Source: Grammothele lineata (lineage: Eukaryota; Basidiomycota; Agaricomycetes; Polyporales; Polyporaceae). Taken from it: DNA of 64,000 nt. Positions within the stretch are counted from its first letter, which is position 1. Every line of letters starts with the position of its first letter. The position numbers were made by a program, and so were the translations under genes. The notes beneath the pieces were generated by a model. It saw nothing but the letters and a program-made list of their open reading frames with translations. It was not told where the DNA came from and made no database searches. The DNA lies in contig NDFF03000040.1 in the NCBI GenBank assembly GCA_002150815.3, positions 434,001 to 498,000 of the forward strand, written 5' to 3'. This document shows positions 1 to 8,962 of the stretch, piece after piece.

Positions 1-2286
1 AGCGGAACGCCCTTGGTCTCCGGGTACACTGGAAATGTTCAGTATACGATTCATGCACGCGCCGTGTAACATCAACTTACGGAAGTACACTATGAAACAA
101 AGTAAGTCTCTTAGATCACGCCGACAAGAGATCCTTGCTCACCAAGAACGAAACTGCAAACGCAAAAGAAGCCGTGCATTGGGTACAGCCGCCACTCGAT
201 CAATTCCTGGAGTTCTGGGGTCATCTCCCCGACAAGGAAGTTGAATGCCCAGTTAGTCGCAGTAGAGAGAGACACGCCCTTCGCTCGAACAGTCAATGGC
301 ATGATCTGAATGGGGCAATGTCAGTGCACGCGCACCGAAAGAAGCGGTGTAGACGGACCTCCGGCGGGTACAGCCATGGGATGGGACCCCAGCTGTAACC
401 AAATGCAGCGTTGAAAATGATCACGCAGACCACGACAGCGCGAGGGGTCTCGGCCACGTCGATGTACATCCACCAACCAGTCATGCCCAGCGACAGCGCC
501 ATCTAAAACGCATTCGGTGAATGAAGGCGGCGGCAGTTCGGAGAACACTTACCACGACAGCACCGCTCAAGAGGATGAATCGCCGACCCCAGCGATCCAC
601 GAGGTACCAGCTACTTCAGGCGTGAACAAAGATACGGGGACGTAGGACACGAGCAACTCACGGCGGAAGCGTGCTCAAAATGTAAATGATAGCATTGATC
701 CCGGTCATCAAGATGGCATCACGACCAATCCACCCGGCCTCTGTAGTGTACGGTTGAATGTCACCAAAGATGAAATGAATGGCTTGTTCCGCTTACCTTC
801 GAACACTCGTGCTGCGAAAGAATATCAGCATTCCGACAGAATATGGGGAAACGATCGAAATGCTCACGGGCATAGTACGAGATGACTGCATGACATACGA
901 CTCATGAGTAACGCGAGTGATCGGAGGGTACGGGGTCCTCACCGTTGATACCATTCTGCGTCGGAATTGTTAGAACATGCATGTGCCAATTGTCGAGAAG
1001 TAGCGTACCAACTGTGCGAATGCCTGCGAAGACATGGCTAGCAATACTCGCCGTTTATAGCGCCTCCACATGTCGGAATAAGACCGACCCTCTCCTGATT
1101 CGCGCTAATAGCCATTCAGCATGTTTACCACACGACGGTATTTCTTCACCCTCACCTCGAAAATAACTCTATCCTTGATCTCTTGGAATTCGGCTTTTGC
1201 GACGATGTCTTCTGGGTCACCCCCATGGAGGTCTGCAATGACGCGCATGCCTTCTTCATCTCTGTCCACGTCAATTAACCAACTGGAAGGACAAGGGGAT
1301 CATTTAGATAGCGATGTAGACGGTGACCGGTTAGGCATACCGAGGACTCTCCGGCATCACAAGCGAACCGGCCGCCAGGATTGCGCCAATGACGCATTGG
1401 ATGAACAAGGGGACTCGCCATGACAGGTCGGACTCGATGAAAGAGCAGAAATAATCGATCCACTGTATAACAGAGCGAGTCAGTGCGACAAATCCTGCTT
1501 GACCCGCGAAAAACTACGTACCACGGACGAGGCGTACCCAAAGATGTTCCCAGTGAACTCCATACAAGCGAGTGCCCCGCGCTGTACAAATGTATGAAAC
1601 CTGATGAACACAATCACATAATGCGAAGAAGAAGCACCCACATGGTCCGGCGGAGAGATTTCGCTCTGGTAAATGGGGACGATGGTGCTGCATACGACAA
1701 TCAGCTGCGTGCGGCGTTCTGTTCCTAACCATGCTCACGAGAGTAATCCAACGCCAAGCCCCGAGACAATGCGGCCGACGACCATGACCCAGAAGCCAGG
1801 AGTAAACGTCTGTATAGCGCCGCCGATGGCAAAGACGACGGCGCCGATGAAGAGCGTGCCTCGCCTACCAATGACGTCGCCAACCCGGCCGGCGGCGACG
1901 GAGGTGACTATGAAGAGCAGCGATATTCAGAGCACTGCATTACATCGAATGACGCAGAGGCTTACCGAATGCGCCGACCTCCAAGACGGCCACCATGGTG
2001 CCAACCTGGATCGCGGTCGGGTTGTTGAAGTACTTTCGGAAATGGGGGCCGGTGATTACCCCGGACATGACACTATGGCAGGCATTAGACTGGAATGGCC
2101 TGGACTTGTTGTGTGTGTGGGAATGGCTTACCCCTGATCATAGCCGAACTGGACGGTGAGAGGTTAGCGTGGCCTTATCGAGGATCTGAAACGAGTGCTC
2201 ACCAGGAAGACACCCAAGCTAGCGAAGACTGAGATGGCATACAGGAGGGGCTGGCCCACGAGACGACGAGGGGCCCGGGGCGGCAT
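1..2286 (-). CDS. MFS hexose/sugar transporter, 3' end cut by window edge
   Basis: A sugar porter of the major facilitator superfamily, expected in the plasma membrane to carry hexoses by proton symport. The start codon at 2286 opens a short hydrophilic leader and the first membrane segment. Downstream exons give the family motifs FGYDQGVMSG, GRVGDVIGRR, a PESPRW-type motif with DVDRDEEG after it, TGINAIIYI, DRWGRR and YSWGPIPWLYPPE, then VYFLYPETKGVP at the left edge. The last residues lie outside the window. At least two micro-exons are needed: 2132-2148 (17 bases, FGYDQG) and 81-89 (9 bases, in VYFL), the latter flanked by introns 29-80 and 90-142. It diverges from the Mim2-like gene across 291 bases. 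The class is certain; the substrate (glucose, another hexose or a pentose) is not. Confidence 0.93.
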
Positions 2287-2577
2287 ACTGCATCTGCAGA
2301 GCGAGAGGAAGAGAAGAGACGAGGCGGGGGAGCAGAGGCCGTGAGCAGAAGAGGCGAGCGACTGGACGGGGAGAGTAGGGGTTGGAGGCAGGACGCAAGG
2401 CGCTGGAGGACGCTCGCCAGGGCGGGTTGTTCCCCCTCGCGTCACCGTGTCGCGTGTCCGTGGCTCTGCGGACGACGACAGGCTGAGGCTGCTGCCGGAT
2501 GAGGTCATGCCCGGCGCGCGCGAGCGGCGACGTTCTCCACTGCGTGCCGGCCTTGCCGCTCTCTCTCTCCCACCGCC

Positions 2578-2895
2578 ATGCCACACTCGGTTCAGTCCCT
2601 CGACACCGTCTCCCTCTCCGACGACGCATCCTTCGACGACGACGACGACGATCGCCTCGCGGAACTCGAATGGCGCGAGAGCCTCGACCAGCTTCAGCAG
2701 CTATTCGCCATCGTCCTCTTCCCTTACCTCGGTAAATGGTTGGGCAGGCGGTGGAGTTATTGGGGTGCGTTCCTATCTCGCTACCCCGCGTTTAGTCCTA
2801 GTCACCGTGCTCATATGACCCAATCACAAGCCTATGCCCGTTACGTTCGCCTGGGATTGGGCATGTCTTTCCTCTCGGGAGAGAAACGGCTCTGA
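2578..2895 (+). CDS. MIM2: Mim2-like mitochondrial outer-membrane import protein
   Basis: A two-exon gene (2578-2764 and 2831-2895) giving an 83-residue protein. The N-terminal 25 or so residues are acidic, with a run of seven aspartates, followed by a conserved EW..SL.QLQQL block. A single hydrophobic stretch (about residues 40-55) ends in GKWLGRRWSYW, and splicing continues this as AYARYVRLGLG. Size, acidic head and single membrane span fit fungal Mim2, the partner of Mim1 in the complex that inserts alpha-helical proteins into the outer mitochondrial membrane. Assignment rests on recalled resemblance to fungal Mim2 proteins. The gene shares a 291-base upstream region with the hexose transporter and its stop lies only 70 bases from the convergent PPR gene stop. 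Confidence 0.7.
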   Translation: MPHSVQSLDTVSLSDDASFDDDDDDRLAELEWRESLDQLQQLFAIVLFPYLGKWLGRRWSYWGAFLSRYPAFSPSHRAHMTQSQAYARYVRLGLGMSFLSGEKRL

Positions 2896-2965
2896 GCAAG
2901 AGCCCTCGCATCGTCTAGCATTTCGGACTGTCCATCGTGTTAGGCGTAAACGGCGGCCGGGAAAA

Positions 2966-5284
2966 TCATAGGTCCGTCCATATTGTACCATGACTGGACA
3001 GGTCAGTGATCCTTGCGACCAGCACCCGCATCCTGCCTGGTACAGTCTCCAAACTCCCGCCCTTGTAGCGTCGCATATCCGCTACCGCCTCGCTTGCTAT
3101 TCCAAACTCGTGCCTCTCCAGCAACCCCTGAAGAAGGATATACCATGTGTCGTTTCCTATGTGCACCCGCTGCTTCAACATGTCCTTGTAGTACGTCAAT
3201 GCGTTTGCGAGGCCTTCCGCGCTAGGATTGGCGAGGGATGCTTTGAGAAGCGTGTTATATGCGACCCAATGAGGTTGGATACCTCGTTCTTGCATGGTCT
3301 GCCAGATTCGCCTGCCCGTTTCTTCCGCCTCTTGACGATCGATCGAGCGACTCGAGTAAATGCCAGTCAGAACGGCATTGTACGTGATCACGTTCGGTTC
3401 CGCGCCCTCGTATTCCCCCCGCTCCATCTTCGACAGCAAGCCCATGGCGATCTTGAAGTTGTGCGCGGTATCTTCCCGAAGTTGGTGTGCGATCACGCTC
3501 GTGAGCATAGTGGTCTCTGGTTTGATGCCCTGCTTCCGCATGAAGTTGATCATCATCCGATCCGCGTCCGGCCGTACGTCGAGCATCGCAGAAAGAAGGG
3601 TAGAGAAAGTGTATCCATCCGCTTTGATCTCGCGAGTCTCGAGTTTCTTCAGGATTCGTGCCATGGCTTTCAGGTCACCCTTCCGCGCGTAGTACCTGAG
3701 ACATGTGTTGTACGTGATGATATCCGGACCAGGAGTTTTCGACTCAAGTCTCTGGAGGACGCGTGAGGCAGCGTTCTCTTGGCTGGCAAGGAAGAAGTGG
3801 TGCAGAGCACTATTGAATACGACACGGACAGCGTCGTCGGAGAAGCGGAAGCCCGGCATTTCCAGCCTTTTCTCGAAATCTGCAAGTCTTCCTTGTGCAT
3901 CCTCGTATCGGCCGGCTTGGCAGAGACCGGTGACGATGGCGCGGTACGACAGCGCATCCGGCTGCACCTTTTGCGCGATCATCACATCCCAGGTACTGAG
4001 GACAGCGTCGATAGCACGAGCCCTTACATGGCCGTCCAATAGCGCGTTCCAGGTTGCGACCTGGGGATAAACACCGGCCTTCAACATATCGTCCCAGAGC
4101 TTCTCGGCGAGATCTGCCCGACGGACGGCCAAAAAAGCGAACAGGAAAGACCTCCAAAAGACTTCCGGGAGTTCGACGATCTTCGTGGCGGTGAGGTCCG
4201 CTGTGCGTAATGCCAACCATGATTCGGGTCCACTCAGTCCAGCGACTGAGGTCTCATAGAGCTTCTCGAGAGCCGTATGGGACGAATCTTTGGTCAGATT
4301 GGTGATATGTTTTGTGAATGCCTCGGGACGAGAAAGAAGCAGGGCGACATTGAGACGATGAACAAAATCCCGAATCTTCATGGCTATGGGCGGGGGGAAG
4401 AGGAAATGTACGGTCTCAACTACAGAGGAGGAGATTCGCACGGAGGCGTCTTGGTACATACGAAAGATGTCGGCGAATGGGTCGAGCTTCATCCTCGCGA
4501 TGACGGCGTAAAGGATTATTTCTTCTCGTATGGGACTGGGAACCCCCACCTGAGGCGTATTTGTCGGTTCTGCATGCGAGTCTGTGACCGGGACCTCGAC
4601 GGCCAGCGTGTTCGCGTCGGGCAAAAGGCCTTTTTCTCGAAGACGAGAGACGTACTGCTGGTACATGTCAACGGTCTTTTGCCACTGGAAATCTTTGATA
4701 GCAACCAGCATGAGCTCCTTCAACCCATCGGTTGATCCACTCGCCGCGCACAACAGCGCTATCTCCTTGAGGACCTCTTCTTCGTCCTTGGGGAGTAGCC
4801 TCTCCTGGGCGGTTTGAAGGTACTTGACCACGGCGCGCGACAGTATGCCGAATTGCGGGGGGCCTAGGAGAGCGAGAACATTGCGCGACCGGAGAAGGTT
4901 CCAGACCTGCAGGACCTGTGTCATGTCGTGATTGGAGAACGCAGAATGTAGGATGGGAAGCCCCTCGTTGAAGAGTTCAATCTGAACCTTCGTGATGTCA
5001 ACCGAAGCGAACCGTTCATCGAGTTGAGTAAAGATTTCTGTTAAAGCAGGTTGCGAGAGAGGCTCCTTAAGAGTTCGGGCGAGAGCGTCGTTAGATGGGA
5101 GGGTCGAAGAGGAGGGGGTAGAGGTAGTCTGCAGGTGGGGCAGGGTCCGTTTCGAGCGGGGGGTAGTAGCATAGCCATGCTGGAGGCCGAGCAGAGCCGC
5201 GTTTCGGGGGAGAAGGACATTTGGGAGAAGGAAGTCGAGGGAAAATGCTGGTGCTATGCCACGACTAGCCCTCTGCAAGAACAT
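2966..5284 (-). CDS. Mitochondrial pentatricopeptide repeat (PPR) protein
   Basis: A single uninterrupted frame of 772 residues. The first 45 or so residues are rich in Arg, Leu and Ala, lack acidic residues and end in HGYATT, a typical mitochondrial targeting peptide. From roughly residue 400 onward there are at least five PPR-like helix pairs, recognisable from TWNALLDG, SYRAIVTGLCQAG, TYNTCLRYYARKG, TYNAVLTG and AYNTLLKASL. The N-terminal half is helical and less regular. PPR proteins bind organellar RNA and act in processing, stability or translation. The individual target cannot be read from the sequence. It is unusual here in having no intron. The divergent neighbour is the PPIL2-type cyclophilin, 297 bases away. 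Confidence 0.9.
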   Translation of the reverse strand: MFLQRASRGIAPAFSLDFLLPNVLLPRNAALLGLQHGYATTPRSKRTLPHLQTTSTPSSSTLPSNDALARTLKEPLSQPALTEIFTQLDERFASVDITKVQIELFNEGLPILHSAFSNHDMTQVLQVWNLLRSRNVLALLGPPQFGILSRAVVKYLQTAQERLLPKDEEEVLKEIALLCAASGSTDGLKELMLVAIKDFQWQKTVDMYQQYVSRLREKGLLPDANTLAVEVPVTDSHAEPTNTPQVGVPSPIREEIILYAVIARMKLDPFADIFRMYQDASVRISSSVVETVHFLFPPPIAMKIRDFVHRLNVALLLSRPEAFTKHITNLTKDSSHTALEKLYETSVAGLSGPESWLALRTADLTATKIVELPEVFWRSFLFAFLAVRRADLAEKLWDDMLKAGVYPQVATWNALLDGHVRARAIDAVLSTWDVMIAQKVQPDALSYRAIVTGLCQAGRYEDAQGRLADFEKRLEMPGFRFSDDAVRVVFNSALHHFFLASQENAASRVLQRLESKTPGPDIITYNTCLRYYARKGDLKAMARILKKLETREIKADGYTFSTLLSAMLDVRPDADRMMINFMRKQGIKPETTMLTSVIAHQLREDTAHNFKIAMGLLSKMERGEYEGAEPNVITYNAVLTGIYSSRSIDRQEAEETGRRIWQTMQERGIQPHWVAYNTLLKASLANPSAEGLANALTYYKDMLKQRVHIGNDTWYILLQGLLERHEFGIASEAVADMRRYKGGSLETVPGRMRVLVARITDLSSHGTIWTDL

Positions 5285-5581
5285 GGGATAGCAACCTAGA
5301 GATGCATGGATGTCAGACGGTCACCATTCCAGCTTGTCGTATCAGCCAGAAATTTCACCAACCCGTTCAAAGCCAATGCTTGCGATATAGAACGTCGGCC
5401 CGAATTCGAAGAGCTCGAGTCCGCTGGACTCCTTCTCAGTACAGGTAGACTACGTAATTCCACGTGACCATAACTGCTCTAGAAATGAGGCAGCCGGCAG
5501 AACGGCTCACCTTTGCACCCTTCGCGTGAACCTGAACGCTCACCTTGCCTCACGCTTCTCTCATCTTTTACATTCGCGAAC

Positions 5582-7599
5582 ATGGGTCATGGAAACTCCA
5601 ACAAGCTATATGTTACTCATGCCGAGCACTCTGGCATGTTTGGGCAGCATACTGCCTCGTCAGCGGGATTCAAGACGTACGTCCAAAATGCCTGCTCATG
5701 AATGTACAATACCTCACAATCTCGCAATCCATATAGGAAGGAACAAGCATCTCACCCTGGCGCGCGCACCCCGTTTGACTGCTGCTCGCTAACTTTCCAG
5801 CCATTCAACCACCCTGTTTGCGCCCGGAATGCCGACGGCACTGGGAATGTGTTCGACCTTGTCAGTATCATACCGTGGCTCAAGTACGTCCTATCGAATC
5901 CGGTCGAAGTGACCTAAACCTTCAACCATTTTTGCCATTAGGCAACACAATAATATCAACCCGGTCACCCAAGCTCCCTTACAACCCTCCGATCTCATTA
6001 CTCTCCATTACTCCCGCAAACCCACTGGAGAAATCCACGATCCCATAATCTTTAAGCCCTTCAGTGAACATTCACACATCGTTGCTATTGCAAGCACAGG
6101 CAACGTCTTCTTGGCTGAAAGTATCAAAGGTGGACGGGACTTGGTGGCTGATGTGAAGTTTAAGAAGTAAGTCCTCGTCCTAGTGCCAATGACCAAGATA
6201 TAAAGGATTTACGATGCTGTTAGGGAAGACGTCATCACTCTCCAGAATCCTCACGGAATCCCGACGTCTGCACCTCCACCCAAAGCTTCAACAGAGATAG
6301 CCGAGAAAACGAAGGCAGTTGTTACCAAACCAGCCAACGCTGCTGTTGTCACAAGGACCAAGGAGACCGTTCCTTGTACGCTCCTTACCCGATTTTGCTT
6401 TGCCGTTCTTCCAACTATCAAACAGGGAATGCATCTCCGTACTCCACCGGTCTTCCTGGAGCATCTCTTACCTCGACGTCTGTTGACCCTCAAACGCAGA
6501 GCACCCAGTTGTTGTGGGATGAGGTACGGTCTATACTCTCTGACTTGCTTCCTCCTTTCCCTAACTCGCTCTTTCTGCGTAGGAAGAGCTCATGTTCGAC
6601 GACTTTGCCAACCCGCCGAAAGGCAAAGGGAAAGAAAAGGACGTAGGCAAGCGTCGCGCGTACGTCCGTGTGATTACGAGTCTCGGTGGAGGCGCTCTCA
6701 ATCTCGAACTCTTCTGTGAAAAGGTTTGTCTTGTGCGCTCTTGCGTGCCTCAGTCAATGCTGACCCCCAGCCTTAGGCTCCTAAAACGTGTTATAACTTC
6801 TTGCAGTTGGCGAAGACGGGGAAATACAATGGTTGTCTCTTCCACCGGTTGGTTCCGGGGTTTATGGTATGTACGCTCCTTTGTTGGCCCCACTCACCTC
6901 TGATGATTCTGGTCGAAGATCCAAACTGGAGATCCTACGGGCACCGGTTCGGGGGGTGAGTCATGTTGGGGCACACCGTTCCGTGACGAGTACGATCTTC
7001 GCAATGCGGCCAAGCACGATAGTCGTGGTATTGTGGCGATGGCCAACAAAGGTCCCAGTACAAATGGCTCCCAATTCTTCGTCACTTTTCGGGCGACTCC
7101 CCATCTCGACAAAAAACACACAGTTTTCGGGAAGTTAGTAGGTGGCGAAGACGTCCTTGATGCTCTGGAAGCACTTCCAGTCAAGTCCGGCACGGAGCGA
7201 CCAGCAAAGCAAGTTCGGATCACAGAGGTTGTAATGTGAGCGGTGTCGGTGGCGCCGTCCGCATGACCTTGCACTCACCCATTTTCTTTCTAAAGCTACC
7301 AGGACCCATTCGAGGAGTATAAGCAGCGTGAAGCGAAGAAGCGGGCGCGCAAGGCAGAGACACACGCAACACGCCAGAAGGAGGCGGATAATAAAGCTAA
7401 AGACAATATCAACTGGTTCGGTGTCAAAGTTGGTACTGAAAAGACTGGGAATGGTGTCGTGGGTGGAGGAGTGGGGAAATACCTCAATCTTAATGCGAAA
7501 CGTCCCATTGAGATAGTATCCACTTCACCCTCCGCGGCCGCCGTTCCTGAGACGAAGAAGAAGCGTCGGATAGGCTTTGGTGACTTCGAGGGATGGTAG
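5582..7599 (+). CDS. PPIL2: U-box cyclophilin of the PPIL2/Cyp60 type
   Basis: Peptidyl-prolyl isomerase with an N-terminal U-box, the nuclear spliceosome-associated PPIL2 family (fission yeast cyp8). The protein starts [16 protein letters not shown], as the family does. The U-box follows ([17 protein letters not shown]) and then [11 protein letters not shown]. The cyclophilin domain includes FHRLVPGFM, with the catalytic Arg, then [19 protein letters not shown] and [11 protein letters not shown]. The C-terminal tail has basic helices ([16 protein letters not shown]) and ends [14 protein letters not shown]. At the position of cyclophilin A Trp121 the residue is His, as expected for this divergent class. 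Several introns of about 50-60 bases interrupt the gene. A CACGTG box lies 121 bases before the start codon. Confidence 0.92.
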
Positions 7600-7736
7600 A
7601 CTCTACCTTCATACATCCCACCTTGTATCAGTAGTGTACACGACACGCTATATGTGCTATTATGCGATGGATCATGCCGCGACCGGTACCCGTTCTCGTT
7701 CTTCGGCCTGTGGTTCGGGCTCTAAGGCACAAATGT

Positions 7737-8637
7737 TCAGCGACTTGTCAATGAAGACAGCCAGAAGGTCTTTTTACCTTCCTCGAGGGGCCTGTGGGCG
7801 GGGGGCGACGGCAGTTCGATTTTGTCCTTTGGTTGCTCTAGTTGCACCACGAGCTTTATCAAGGTCAGCAAGGAGCCGTGGCGAAGCGGTAAAGGGACAT
7901 TACCTGGCCCATCTGGAGCTCCTGCAACTCTCTTTGCACGGCCTCCTCGTCTTCGAGCGTAAGCGAATTGGCGAGCATCTCGTCAACCTCCTATTCATGC
8001 CCGTCATATTTAACAAATCGCTGGGTGGGCCAACAGGGGTTGGGGGCTCACTCGCTGATACTCTCTCGCCTCCTGCGTCTCCTCCATTATACGCTCGACG
8101 TTCTCAACGTTAAGTTCCTTGTGTATTTCCTTCAAGACCTCATTCCCCTGCTGTAATCCATGCAGTACGGAAACTTCGACAAGCGAAAACTCGATAGTAG
8201 ACACCTGCCCAGCGTCCACACGAATACGCGTTAATGATGGAAATAGACCGAAGACGCTGCACGGAGACGCACCAACTTCTCCAAATTCTCTAGCTGTGCG
8301 TCCGTCTTGACTAATAGGCCCTCCTGATATTTCCGTTTCCTAAGTGCAATGAGTGCACGGTCCTTGTTCCCCGCTACTAGCTGCTGCTTTGCTATCTCAT
8401 GCTCGCGGTCTAGCACTGTCTGAATCTGTCCCTAAACTGAGCGGCCGCGGACGGAATATGCACTGGAAAGAAAATAGGATACAAACCTTCTTCTGGTATT
8501 GCCGTACTTTGTCGCGCTGCAATTTCAGGCTGTGAACGTCGACATTCGAGCCCTACGGGGTAATCCGGCGGGCGCACTGACTCAAGAATAGCACGATCTT
8601 GTTTGGTGATCCTAGGAACAGACTGGTTGCCACCCAT
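7737..8637 (-). CDS. VPS20: ESCRT-III subunit Vps20 (CHMP6)
   Basis: A Snf7-family protein that nucleates ESCRT-III on endosomes. It begins MGGNQS, with Gly2 available for N-myristoylation as in Vps20/CHMP6. A small first exon (ending ILD) and a 43-base exon (LKLQRDKVRQYQKK) are followed by the basic helix LDREHEIAKQQLVAGNKDRA and RKRKYQEGLL. The middle exon carries QLENLEKLV and EFSLVEVSVLHGLQQGNEVL. The C-terminal half is acidic (NVENVERIMEET, EIDEMLANSLTLEDEEAV) and the last exon ends in a short Pro-rich tail. Splicing by eye gives a protein a little over 200 residues, the usual size. It converges with the cyclophilin gene across 137 bases. Confidence 0.9.
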
Positions 8638-8691
8638 CGGTTATGAAAAGAGCGACGCTCGGTGTAGTCCGGAATACGTGTTGTCAGAAGT

Positions 8692-8710
8692 TGTGTGTGT
8701 ATGTGTGTGT
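8692..8710. repeat. (GT)n microsatellite
   Basis: Nine TG/GT steps with one A interruption, about 70 bases upstream of the VPS20 start. Confidence 0.8.
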
Positions 8711-8756
8711 TAAGGTCAGAGTCCCACCTGGTTGCGCCTCGTTAGGTACACGCCCG

Positions 8757-8773
8757 GCCCGGCAGTGCCGGGC
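8757..8773. repeat. 17-base perfect palindrome
   Basis: GCCCGGCA and its exact reverse complement flank one G. It lies 120 bases upstream of the VPS20 start codon. The paired CCG/CGG triplets resemble sites bound by Zn2Cys6 dimers, and such a factor gene is the next gene, but binding is only a guess. Confidence 0.75.
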
Positions 8774-8962
8774 TGATACGTACTAATACTAACTATGTAG
8801 TTCACTCGGTAATAAAACCCGCTCTGGCCATAATATATTGAATGATGAACCAAAAATTCCTGACTCTCTGGCAAAGACCTGAAAGGCGTTCATCGGACTA
8901 AAGCAACATGCATAGCTACATAGACAATTATAGCAATGATACAACAAACAGATGAATACTCG

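Larger units (their letters stand above)
8638..8962. other. Intergenic region between VPS20 and the Zn2Cys6 gene
   Basis: The region upstream of VPS20 and downstream of the transcription factor gene. It holds a GT-rich microsatellite (8692-8710) and a 17-base perfect palindrome (8757-8773). No coding potential was seen. Confidence 0.6.

Noticed and set aside
5702..5917. A possible separate small gene reading a Cys-rich U-box.
   Set aside because: It is exon 2 of the PPIL2-type cyclophilin, joined to the upstream exon by a normal intron.
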